A DNA stretch of 24,981 nucleotides. It comes from Phaeoceros laevis. Its lineage: Eukaryota; Anthocerotophyta; Anthocerotopsida; Notothyladales. The notes under the pieces are model-generated. The model was not told the DNA's origin. It was given only the letters and a program-made list of their open reading frames with translations, and did no database searches. Within the stretch, counting starts at the first letter, position 1. Every line of letters begins with the position of its first letter. The translations under genes were made by a program, and so were the position numbers. Positions 1 to 8,367 of this stretch are shown here, one piece after another. The stretch is from positions 1 to 24,981 of the forward strand of contig JBNGIQ010009042.1 in NCBI GenBank assembly GCA_049999765.1. The letters run 5' to 3'.

Positions 1-862
1 CTCTATCTACTCACCTATACTTGGAATGGTGTTCGGCAGTTTATGCTTCGCTATTATCTATGCTGCTTTTCTTCATGCTTGAATGAATTGTCATTGCCAA
101 TCGGTGCTATCATACATAGATGTCCTTGCACAAAGACACATAGTTCGCAGTTAGAAGTCACATTCTGGAATTGCTTGTCCTATGCTTAGGCAAATGATGA
201 ATTAAGGTTCTAACATCGAGCATGAGGCCTTGCAGAACTTAGATCTACCAAGAGCTGCCAAAAGTCTAAGCTATGATCCTCTTTTGGTACTGATGATGGA
301 AGGGGGGAGCCTTGCACTCACCCTGCAGGGGTCTGCCTGGCCTGTGCGGTAGTTGATGGGATGGGCTGGTGCCCCTACACCCAAAAACTGCCAATGCTCA
401 ATAGCGTTTTGCCCTTGTTTTCTTTTGAAAGTTTCTGTAAGCACCTATGTGTTGTTGAAATAATGGCCCGATGATAGCATCTGCACCAATAGTGCAGAAT
501 GCTAAGCATCCAAGCCAAAGAGTAAGTACAAATCAGGAAATTCTTCCGGTAACGTACACAAACAAGATTTTGAAGGGCAACGGGGTGATACTACCTCTTG
601 AAGTGGTGTTTTTGATGAAGACTGCTTCGCGACCAGGATTGACTGCCAGAAGATGCCTCTATATCGCATCTTCAGACAACTATTGTTTGATTTGAAGTCC
701 TCGTAGACAGTCAGATCTTCAGAGATAGGCAAATACGTCAGAAAACTTGCTCAAAAGGACATGCTTTCATAGAATTTTTTGACATCCCGATAGCTTCTCA
801 GTTCTAGAACGTCAAACCCCACGATCACATGGCATACCAAGCCACCAGGGCGATCACAACGG
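1..862. other. No confident gene; AT-rich flank
   Basis: Short open frames occur on both strands (for example 471-695 and 502-732), but none has a recognisable domain or convincing composition. A good donor-like GTAAGT occurs near 521 after a short plus-strand frame, so the tail of an exon from a gene outside the window cannot be excluded. From the 863 end, this stretch may also be the degraded interior of the minus-strand retroelement that begins near 2160. Confidence 0.4.
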
Positions 863-1546
863 TCAGGTCCCCATCTGGGGCAATGTCGGCATCTCATCCA
901 GTTTCTCGTCAAACTGTATGTGTGTCACAAAGAACACACACACGAGCTCCTGCATACGAAACTCCTCATCATCCAGATCCAAGGCTCATGTGAGCTGAGC
1001 CCCCGCCCAAAGCCGCGTGCGAGGGATCTCCTCTTCCGGCGCTGAAGGCTTAAACTCGAAACCCTTCCCTGGCTCCGACCCCTCCGGACGAGCACCGCTT
1101 CCTTGATCCGACACCAAACTGGCTTTGACTGCCTCAGGGTTCCCTACCAACGCCTGCATCTGAGAATTAATCAACTTTTGCACCCCCGGCAGTGATAGCA
1201 CCCGATTACACGCTTCAGCATGCAAAGCCTCCATCACATCCCGTCCAAGATCCGAATCCAACCCGTAAAAGTTAGCATCCGGCACACTTGTTGGCGGTAG
1301 AGCATCCATGGAGAGCAATGAACCCTTGCCAACACTCTTGGACTCCCCCTCCTCCTCTGACTCCGGAGGAAAACCAACAAAATTCACATGGCTTACTTCA
1401 CCAACTCTCTTTGTCGAACTTCTTCTCCGCCTCCACATGCTATCTAACCAACAGACAGGTGCAGACTGACTACTATGGCTATATTGATCGGGGGTATCCG
1501 GCACATAAAAATCGAGATCCCCTTCCACCAGACTCTTGTCACTCAT
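863..1546 (-). pseudogene. Broken gag-like reading frame of an LTR retroelement
   Basis: An ATG at 1546 opens 186 codons and ends at an in-frame TGA (988-986). The same frame then stays open for about 40 more codons, with sensible composition (LDDEEFRMQELVCVFF), to a second TGA at 865-863. The product would be polar, with a basic WRRRRSS patch, an acidic ESEEEGES stretch and no zinc knuckle or enzyme motif. It lies about 600 bp downstream of a Met-tRNA primer site on the same strand, where gag would begin. I infer the N-terminal part of a degenerate gag or a hypothetical element protein. Sequence alone does not identify the family. No protease, integrase or reverse transcriptase follows in the window. 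Confidence 0.45.
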
Positions 1547-1738
1547 GGAATCACAATTCTCCCATCTTCAAGTTTTTTTTAGAGCGTTCGATTTTATTTC
1601 TCAGGGCCGTAGCCCGAACCCATTACACTTGACCCATACGGGATTTTTCCATTCCGAGAGCTCTGCCCGTATAGAGTTCCGTAGCCACAAGTAACCACTT
1701 CACGACTAACTCCATGGCAGAAATCAGCCGCTATCTAA

Positions 1739-1995
1739 TTTTTTTCCTATAAAGAACCCCTTTTTGTCCACGAGGAAGCCTTTTCCACCGCAAGCCACCG
1801 AAACCTTTTTCCTATAAAGAACCTCTTTTTGTCCACGAGGAAGCCTTTTCTGCCACAAGCCACCGAGACCATACATTTCCGCCTCCAAACTAGTGCCGAG
1901 AAATTACGGGGCCCACCTCTTGGGCCCTGCGTGGATCGTACCCGAGACCTCCCGATTGGGAGGCCTAGGCTCTTACCACTAGACTATGTCCTTAT
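1739..1995 (-). mobile_element. tRNA-derived SINE-like module
   Basis: On the minus strand, TAGTCTAGTGG (1986-1976) fits the Pol III A box, and GGTACGATCC (1942-1933) resembles a B box with one departure from the consensus. They are 33 nt apart. Between them CCTCCC and GGGAGG form a perfect 6-bp stem with a 4-nt loop, where a tRNA anticodon arm would lie. The body runs into a 65-bp tandem repeat and an A-rich stretch near 1747-1736. I see no target-site duplication and no clean acceptor stem, so this is a SINE or a tRNA relic and not a working tRNA gene. Confidence 0.45.
1741..1870. repeat. Two-unit 65-bp tandem direct repeat
   Basis: 1741-1805 and 1806-1870 are head-to-tail copies, each beginning TTTTTCCTATAAAGAAC and ending in CACCGAAACC or CACCGAGACC. 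I count five differences in 65 positions, all transitions. The repeat lies inside the SINE-like module. Confidence 0.85.
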
Positions 1996-2147
1996 GGACC
2001 TCCCACCTTCAAGTTGCTGCATCGTCGTGCTTCTTCGATTCAAGACAAACGCCATCATCAGACACCAAATATATTCTTGCACCGTTCTCAACATACAAAA
2101 ATTGTTCTCCTAATGCACAACCAGACAGATCTCAAGATCTGTTACGA

Positions 2148-2160
2148 GGCTCTGATACCA
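2148..2160 (-). other. Retroelement primer-binding site (initiator Met-tRNA)
   Basis: The minus strand reads TGGTATCAGAGCC, the standard complement of the plant initiator Met-tRNA 3' end, where reverse transcription of many plant Copia and Gypsy elements is primed. It places an LTR at higher coordinates and the element interior at lower coordinates. Confidence 0.8.
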
Positions 2161-2667
2161 AGACCGTACAAAAAGCCTTTTCTTAACCCTTTCTAGGTAA
2201 CCCCGTTCAACAACAACATTCAAAAGAGATAGCACAAATTGGCAAAGGTTTGGAATGCGACTGTAGCCCCCGGTGTACTAGATCATGCCGCCTTCTTCGT
2301 CCTATCGGGTCAGCCCAAAAATAGGGCGATTTTTGGACAACCCATTAGAAATGTAGCGGGGTTATTTGTAGTGAGGTCTACATTTTTTCCGGGCTATATA
2401 GACCACCCCGTATGACAAGTGACCTCGTGCCTGACGGTATTCCATAGACGTGGCGTCACATATGCGTGCATACTCAAGTGGCAGCACGCCCGATTCCCGC
2501 GAGGAGTCGCCACGGCGTGTCCGACCCCCTACTACTACTACTACTGCTACTACGCTTGTGTAACCCCATTTTATCCACCGTGCGGCCGGGTCACTTGCGT
2601 GTACAGTAAGTACCCTTACCCGGCACTCCCTAAGCGGGTTTTGCATAGAAAAACAAACGCCCAGGCC
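2161..2667 (-). mobile_element. 5' LTR (partial) of a minus-strand LTR retroelement
   Basis: This segment lies immediately upstream of the primer site in element orientation. It carries a TATA box, TCTATATAGC, at 2402-2393, about 240 bp before the primer site, as an LTR promoter should. The outer end of the LTR is not resolved. It may stop near 2667 or resume beyond 4528 if the next element is nested in it. I found no second copy in the window, so the matching 3' LTR is lost or lies outside. Confidence 0.5.
2529..2553. repeat. (CTA)n microsatellite
   Basis: Eight trinucleotide units with one interruption (CTG for CTA) lie inside the probable LTR. Confidence 0.85.
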
Positions 2668-3353
2668 TGAGGAATACCCACTCTTGAAGTTGGTTCCTGC
2701 GCGATAAGTTAGCCAAGGAGATGCTGTGCTTCTGTGCTAACAATGCTGCACACGTCCTAAGCTATCTAGCTATATCTATCGTATGCTATTACTATGCATT
2801 CAACTGATGTTTAGGAGAATAGAGAGGAATCAGAAAAAAGACTTAAAGAAACTGGAAAGAAGTCTTAGAGTGCAAACGGTCTGTCAAGATGCGCGAGATT
2901 CTTGATGCTGACAACCTTCGGTACGTCCAACCTCCGAGAATCGTGACTGTCCAGCGACACCCGCAAGCTGGCTGTTGGGCTGCCATGACACGAGAAACAA
3001 AGCACACAGACAGGTAGAGACACTCCTTTCAGCAACGCAAAGGCATCAAGGACCCTCAATTCGTTGCCTGGAACACGCTCTGAGAATGCAAAGGACGGGG
3101 AAATGAGAGGAAGAAATGGTTGCCTTCATCAAAACCGCCGTCCTAACAATGAGGAAAGCCCTCAATAAGTAGCCCTTGTTCCCTCCAATTCCCTTGGCGC
3201 TGCGCTTAAATCGGAGGCTAGGCTCAAGCTAGCCTTCCAGCTGTTCTCCTAACGACTGGATTACTCCGGCTTCTCGCCTTTAGAAATATCTTGCCCCTAC
3301 CTATTTCTAGAAATTAAGTAGTAAAACACATACCGCCAAGTTTTTGCCTAACA
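2668..3353 (-). repeat. LTR copy A of the compact element
   Basis: This 686-bp copy is shorter than copy B because it lacks a roughly 126-bp segment. Outside that gap, scattered substitutions and small indels separate the copies, so the insertion is not very recent. Confidence 0.8.
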
Positions 3354-3733
3354 CTTTGGCCCCCGGGACTGCAACCCCAATTCCCTACTCGGCCACCACA
3401 ATGCCTTACTTGAAATTGGGGCAACGAGAGCATACACAACACACAAATCACACACATAGGGGGGGACCCTCTATGGGACCGTGTCAACCTCCTCAAATAG
3501 TCACACACACACACACTATCCAAACTCAAACTTCTCACCATGCTCCAATTCACAGAAACAGTCTCGATCTAGCTCACTACCATAGGGTTAGCACGGCCTC
3601 GTCAATGCTATCCTCTCCAGTTTGCTTGTTCCTCATGCTACTAGACGCTTCGCCTCCTGGAAAGCTCCCTTGCACAGACTGGAACCCTCCTTGAGTATGC
3701 TAGCACTGTCTACACCAACTTCCTGTGCCAATG

Positions 3734-4528
3734 TGAGGAATACACACTCTTGAAGCTTGTTCATGCGCGATAAGTTAGCCAGGGAGATGCTGTGCTTCCG
3801 TGCTAACAATGAATGAATGAATGGAATCTTTCCGATCTGGGCGATAGGCCAACCGGGCATCAAAATGGTTGCGTACTCGACTCAATCTGAGGACCCTATC
3901 CGATCTCTAAGTTTTTCCTAAGAGTTTTTTGGTGCCTACGTCCTAAGCTATCTGGCCATATCTATCGTATGCTGTTACTATGCATTCAACCGATGTTTAG
4001 GAGAACAGAGAGGAATCAGAAAAAGCCTTAAAGAAACTGGAAAGAGGGGCACAAACAGTCTGTCAAGATGCGCAAGATTCTTGATGCTGACAGCCTTCGG
4101 TACGTCCAACTTCCGGGAACAGTGACTGTCCAGTGACACCCGCAAGCTGGCTGTTGGGCTGCCATGACACGAGCAACAAAGCACATAGACAGGTAGGGGC
4201 ACTCCTTTCAGCAACGTAAAGGCATCAAGGACCCTCAATTCGCTGCCTGGAACACGCTCGGAGAATGCAAAGGAAGGGGAAATGAGAGGAAGAAATGGCC
4301 ACTGCCTTCATCAAAACCGCCGTCCTAACAATGAGGAAAGCCCTCAATAAGTAGCCCCTATTCCCCCCAATTCCCTTGGCGCTGCGCTTATACGGGAGGC
4401 GAGGCTCAAGCCAGCCATCCAGCTCTTCTCCTAACAACTCGATTACTCCGGCTTCTCGTCTAAATATCTTGCCCCTACCTATTTCTGGAAATGTAGTAAA
4501 ATACGTACCGCCGAGTTTTTGCCTAACA
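3734..4528 (-). repeat. LTR copy B of the compact element, with an extra segment
   Basis: This 795-bp copy is collinear with 2668-3353 except for an extra block at about 3812-3937, which opens with a short GAAT repeat. The rest aligns end to end. Confidence 0.8.
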
Positions 4529-4762
4529 GGCCGGTCATGAGATCACCGGCCCGAGCGTGAACATGGAAAACCAGCCTAATTAACTGAGCCGTCCCTATTT
4601 CACAGCCCAGTGTGCCGGGCTATGTCAAGCATGCGCTCCCCTAAAAAAGTTCCAAAAAAAAAAGTAAGTGATAGCCGTCCGTAAGGTACTGACAGTTCAA
4701 GTCGCGGATGCTTGTGAATTGAATACGCCGCTTGCAGCTGGCGCAGACTTGGTGACGCCGTC
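4529..4762. other. Upstream region of the PPR gene
   Basis: I see no gene here. The interval separates the transposon from the candidate first PPR exon and presumably contains promoter or 5' leader. I could not assign a TATA box. Confidence 0.4.
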
Positions 4763-4904
4763 ATGAGGAACAATGTATTAAGCCGTCTCTTGCTTGGCCG
4801 TCGAACTGGCCTCGAGCTGTCACGCATTGCTGCTAACCTACCTGCAATTGAGCAGAGTACTCTCGGCAGGCAGGCGCGGCACGCTACCACGGGCGGCTGG
4901 ATAG
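4763..4904 (+). CDS. Candidate first exon of the PPR gene (organelle presequence)
   Basis: An ATG at 4763 opens a frame beginning MRNNVLSRLLLGRRTG. It has many arginines and no acidic residue until position 18, and it can form an amphipathic helix, as in a mitochondrial presequence. The downstream PPR frame has no in-frame ATG before its first repeats, so a 5' exon is expected. A donor AG|GTCAGA at 4904/4905 leaves one base. An acceptor TAACAG ending at 5439 supplies the other two, and the join reads in frame into VSWFRSLLQSP. The intron would be 534 nt. Other acceptors nearby (5425, 5455) have different phases. An unrelated short gene is the alternative. Confidence 0.4.
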
Positions 4905-5417
4905 GTCAGATTGGGTTTCAATGTCTTTCTTTTAGCTGTTCTTTGGATTGCAGAGCCGTTTCTGAGGCCTGTGTTTCTATGGGTACCCAGACAGAAAAGT
5001 GGTGACGGAGCAGTATTGGCGAAACCTTTTCGAGGATCCTTCTCTGTTCTGGGACTTCAGGTTTTGCAAGGTTGTGCTAGTTAAGGGCATTTCTGTAGCG
5101 TTTGTGTTGCTGAAATTGTTTCATTCTGATTCCGGGCCATGTTTCAGAGAGACGACAGGCATCCAGACTTTCGGCATTGGGAAGGAGGGCAGGCACTCTG
5201 GGTTGAGCATCCTTGGTGCCCTCGCTGGGTGCCAGCAAAATTGGCCACTTTGAAGCAGCATGACACACCACCAGGAAAGGTTTTGAGAGCAGAGTACCGT
5301 TCAGATACTGAATCCAGGTAGAGCTGCTATATTCTGATACAACTTTGGTTGTAATCCTAGATTTTGTCCTGAGGAGGTTATGTTTTCGCCAAAACTGCGT
5401 GACTGTCGCATTGTGGT

Positions 5418-7304
5418 TTGCTACAGTCTTTCGTAACAGTGTCATGGTTTCGCAGTTTGCTACAGAGTCCGGTCCTTCCTAGCCTTTTTGGAGAAACACG
5501 GCGGAAGGCTGTGAATAACGTGGATCAGGGGGGTCTTGCCCACGATGAGTACCTTCTTTTGGAACAAGGCATAAAAAACAAAGACTTGGTAGCTGGCAGG
5601 CGTATGCACAGGTTGATTACCAGCGGTAAATATGACCAGACCACCTATTTGTGGAATGCTCTCATCCGGCTGTTTGCTGCTTGTGGAACCTTGTCAGAGG
5701 CAAAAGAAGTTTTTCGCAAAGTTCCGAATCCTGATTTGCAGTCATGGCAAGCCATCATCTTTGCTCATGCTTACCTTAGGCAAGGTGAGCAAGCTATAAG
5801 ATTGTACCATGAAATGCGGATGAGGAACCTGGAGCCGAATGCCTTTGTCTATGTAGCTGTTCTCATGGCGTGTACCAGCAGTGAAGCCCTGGCAGAGGGC
5901 AGGGTGATCCATGAACATATTGTTCTCTCTGGGTGCGAGGCGGATTTGTTTGTTTCGAGCACGCTTTTGGACATGTATTCCAAATGTGGGAGCCTGGAAG
6001 AGGCCCACATGGTATTTTCTAAAATGCAGGAACGAGATGTTGTATCGTGGAATGCAATAATTGGTGCACATGTTTTGCACGGGCAGTGTCCAGAATCTCT
6101 GGAGCTTTTTGGGAAAATGCAACAGGAAGGGCTGTCACCTGATGAGACGACGTACGGTACTATCCTTAATGCATGTGGCAACATGAAAGCACTGGAGGAG
6201 GGCAGACGCATTCATAAGCAGTTTAGTAGTGACGCATTTGGCGGAGATCTCATTGTTGGAAACATACTTCTTGACATGTATGTGAAGTGTGGTAGCCTAG
6301 AGGAGGCAGAAGAAGTGTTCAAAGGCATGGCAACCACAGACGTGGTATCATGGACCACTATGATTGGAGGATATGTTCAGACTGGGCATGGTGAGGAAGC
6401 CCTCCGACTGTTTCAGAAAATGCAGCAAGAGGGGATAAAACCAGATAGGGTTACCTTTGTGAACTTGCTGAAATTGTGTGCCAGCATAGCAGCTCTGGAG
6501 GAGGGCAAGCATTTCCACACCAAAGTTGTTGAAAACAGTCTGGAATCGGACTTGGTCGTTGCAAACACCCTTATTGACATGTATGTAAAATGTGGGAAGC
6601 TTGACGAGGCTAAAGTGCTTTTCCAGAAACTGCCCATAAGGAGTGTTATTTCGTGGAATGCGATGATCTCTGGGCTTTCTTTGCATGGGAGTGTTAAGGA
6701 AGCTCTGCAATCATATCAGCAAATGCAACAGGAGGGTGTGAAGCCAAATGACGTCACCATGGTTTGTGTGCTATCTGCCTGCAGCCGTGCAGGCATGGTA
6801 GATGAGGGCTACCTCATTTTTAGGACCATGTGGACAGATTTTGGTATAATGCCGGAAGAGAAGCATTATGCTTGCATGGTGGACCTTTTCAGTCGCGCTG
6901 GTTATCTCCGTGAGGCTGAAGAGCTTATAGAGAACATGCCACTGGTACCGGAAGTAAGCATTTGGGTGTCGGTCTTGGCGGCTTGCCAGACTCATGGCAA
7001 TGTGGATCTAGGTAGACGTGCCTTTGAAAGCATCATTAGGGTGGAACCGAGAAACGAAGCTGCTTACGTGTTAATGTCAAATATATATTCTGCAGCTGGC
7101 ATGTCGGTTGATGAAGGACTCATCAGAAAGATGATGTCTGATGCAGGAGTTCAAAAAACTCCTGGGAGGACCTGGCTTGACCTGAACACCCAGGTGCACA
7201 GTTTTGCCGCCGAAGACACAGACCATCCTGAGAGGACACAAGTATACGCTCAGTTGAGCAAATTGATTCATTCAGAGACCCTTCTGTATTCTGCGCTTGG
7301 CTAA
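5418..7304 (+). CDS. PLS-class pentatricopeptide repeat protein with E domains
   Basis: The frame is open from 5403 and ends with TAA at 7302-7304. From 5418 it gives 628 residues, but that first codon is TTG and no in-frame ATG precedes the repeats, so the true start is probably in an upstream exon. About 75-510 is a continuous array of P, L and S repeats with signature blocks such as LLDMYSKCGSLEEA, DVVSWNAIIGAH, MQQEGLSPDETTYGTIL and LIDMYVKCGKLDEA. From about 511 the E1/E2 region follows (PEVSIWVSVLAAC, NEAAYVLMSNIYSAAGM, GRTWLDLNTQVHSF). The protein stops before any DYW deaminase. PPR proteins of this class bind single-stranded organelle RNA one base per repeat, chiefly for C-to-U editing. 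Without DYW it would need a partner enzyme or act in stabilisation or splicing. Its target RNA cannot be read here. Confidence 0.92.
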   Translation: MLQSFVTVSWFRSLLQSPVLPSLFGETRRKAVNNVDQGGLAHDEYLLLEQGIKNKDLVAGRRMHRLITSGKYDQTTYLWNALIRLFAACGTLSEAKEVFRKVPNPDLQSWQAIIFAHAYLRQGEQAIRLYHEMRMRNLEPNAFVYVAVLMACTSSEALAEGRVIHEHIVLSGCEADLFVSSTLLDMYSKCGSLEEAHMVFSKMQERDVVSWNAIIGAHVLHGQCPESLELFGKMQQEGLSPDETTYGTILNACGNMKALEEGRRIHKQFSSDAFGGDLIVGNILLDMYVKCGSLEEAEEVFKGMATTDVVSWTTMIGGYVQTGHGEEALRLFQKMQQEGIKPDRVTFVNLLKLCASIAALEEGKHFHTKVVENSLESDLVVANTLIDMYVKCGKLDEAKVLFQKLPIRSVISWNAMISGLSLHGSVKEALQSYQQMQQEGVKPNDVTMVCVLSACSRAGMVDEGYLIFRTMWTDFGIMPEEKHYACMVDLFSRAGYLREAEELIENMPLVPEVSIWVSVLAACQTHGNVDLGRRAFESIIRVEPRNEAAYVLMSNIYSAAGMSVDEGLIRKMMSDAGVQKTPGRTWLDLNTQVHSFAAEDTDHPERTQVYAQLSKLIHSETLLYSALG

Positions 7305-7559
7305 AACCCGGTAGAGCTTGCAGATCGATTCCACAGTTGTCTACGAAGGGGCCTGCTCTTTCTTTGCTTCATTCAACTCGGGCGGGCGCAACGGAGCCCG
7401 CGACTTCGAAATCCAGAACCAGGTCGTGTTTTGGAATTAGGTATCGCAAGGATCCCCAGCCCCCCATCGTCTTAAGAGCTGTGCGAGTAGGTGCTGTCAA
7501 TGCAACGAGGAGTCTGTTGAGGTTCGAACTACGCACAAGGGAGCTTCAGACGACTGGAG

Positions 7560-8129
7560 ATGGAGGGAGTGACGCCGAACAAGGTACTGGAGTCGCTTAT
7601 GCATGACGGCACCTTCGATGCGATGCGCGAGAAGCTCACTCATGAGCTCAAGCACAACGTATGTAAGCGGAAGCCCTGTCTAATCATCCAGGCGTCGGAG
7701 TCTGCACAGTTGTTTCTTCTTGTCGTCACCACAACCAAACACTGTGTGGATGTCTGGGTGGTGAAGGAGGAACTCAAAAACTTCACAACTTCGCTGGTAG
7801 AAAGTAGCCGTGCCCTGAACGCACCTGGAGCTGAGCAGAAGAGTCGCAGAGAGCTCTTTGATGCCCTCCGCAAGGAGCTCGAGTACGTCCTCGACTTGCC
7901 TTCTTTGTCGTTCTTCGTTTTGGTACTTACAATTAAGATGATTCATTGCACTTCTGGCTAGCTTGGCAGATCCCAAGTCCTAGAGCGGGCATCCAAGGAG
8001 GCCTGGCAGTTGATTCTTTCGAAGGACGGCTTTGGTAAGGAGATCGCCCAAAATGTGGATAAGATGTACTGCGAGCTGAGCGGCTTGGAGCCTTCATCCC
8101 ACACCCGAGACATTAATGCCCTTCAGTAG
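7560..8129 (+). CDS. BOD1/SHG1-domain protein (COMPASS-associated type), three exons
   Basis: My spliced model is 7560-7658, 7767-7882 and 7970-8129, giving 124 residues. Introns of 108 and 87 nt have GT-AG ends and matching phases (0 and 2). The product starts MEGVTPNKVLESLMHDGTFD and contains, in order, a short helical segment, NEELKNFTTSLVESSRAL, LFDALRKELESQVLERA, and a C-terminal KEAWQLILSKDGFGKEI. This layout (LxxDGTFDxxR, a loop with a PGAE motif, then helices) resembles the SHG1/BOD1 fold found in Set1/COMPASS subunits and in the BOD1 chromosome-biorientation protein. It is small, as plant members are. A nuclear chromatin role is inferred from the family. The start lies 256 bp after the PPR stop, so the intergenic promoter is compact. 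The reading without splicing gives a 133-residue frame that loses the C-terminal helices. Confidence 0.75.
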
Positions 8130-8143
8130 TCATCCTCTCGAGA

Positions 8144-8173
8144 AGATTGACAATGAGATTTCATTGTCAATCT
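8144..8173. other. Perfect 13-bp inverted repeat (hairpin) between convergent genes
   Basis: AGATTGACAATGA (8144-8156) and its exact reverse complement (8161-8173) are separated by four bases, GATT. It starts 15 bp after the BOD1-like stop codon and lies in the 238-bp gap before the receptor-kinase stop, so it can fold in both 3' UTRs. Confidence 0.85.
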
Positions 8174-8367
8174 GATTCCCAAGGTGCGTAGAGGAAAGTG
8201 TTTTTTATTTCAACGAGTTTCGGACGTGAAATGGCAAAATTATCGTTGAAGTAGTTTTGGATTCCCGATTACCGTGTGAGATTCCTCGGTGTCACAAAGT
8301 TTACACACAAACTTCGAGTAAGTGTTCAGCCGAGTTCACAGACTCGAAGGAAACCACCTGCGGAGGT

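Larger units (their letters stand above)
2668..4528 (-). mobile_element. Compact LTR element (TRIM-like or internally deleted)
   Basis: Two long direct repeats (2668-3353 and 3734-4528) flank only 380 bp. Both copies begin TGAGGAATAC and end GCCTAACA, so each has TG...CA termini. The 4 bp just outside, GGCC at 2664-2667 and at 4529-4532, match, consistent with a target-site duplication. The minus strand is favoured because the LTR would then start TGTTAGGC, a common plant LTR start, and contain a CGTATAAG TATA-like site near 4390. The interior (3354-3733) has no protein domain, holds a (CA)n run at 3502-3516, and shows no convincing primer site. It is therefore non-autonomous. The strand call is moderate. 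Confidence 0.65.

Noticed and set aside
2865-4238. Minus-strand frames starting MRVLDAF in both LTRs as a duplicated gene
   Set aside because: They are the same LTR sequence read twice. The frames diverge and carry no domain.
7337-7606. 89-codon plus-strand frame before the BOD1-like gene
   Set aside because: No domain is seen. It overlaps the better-supported start in another frame and is probably leader.
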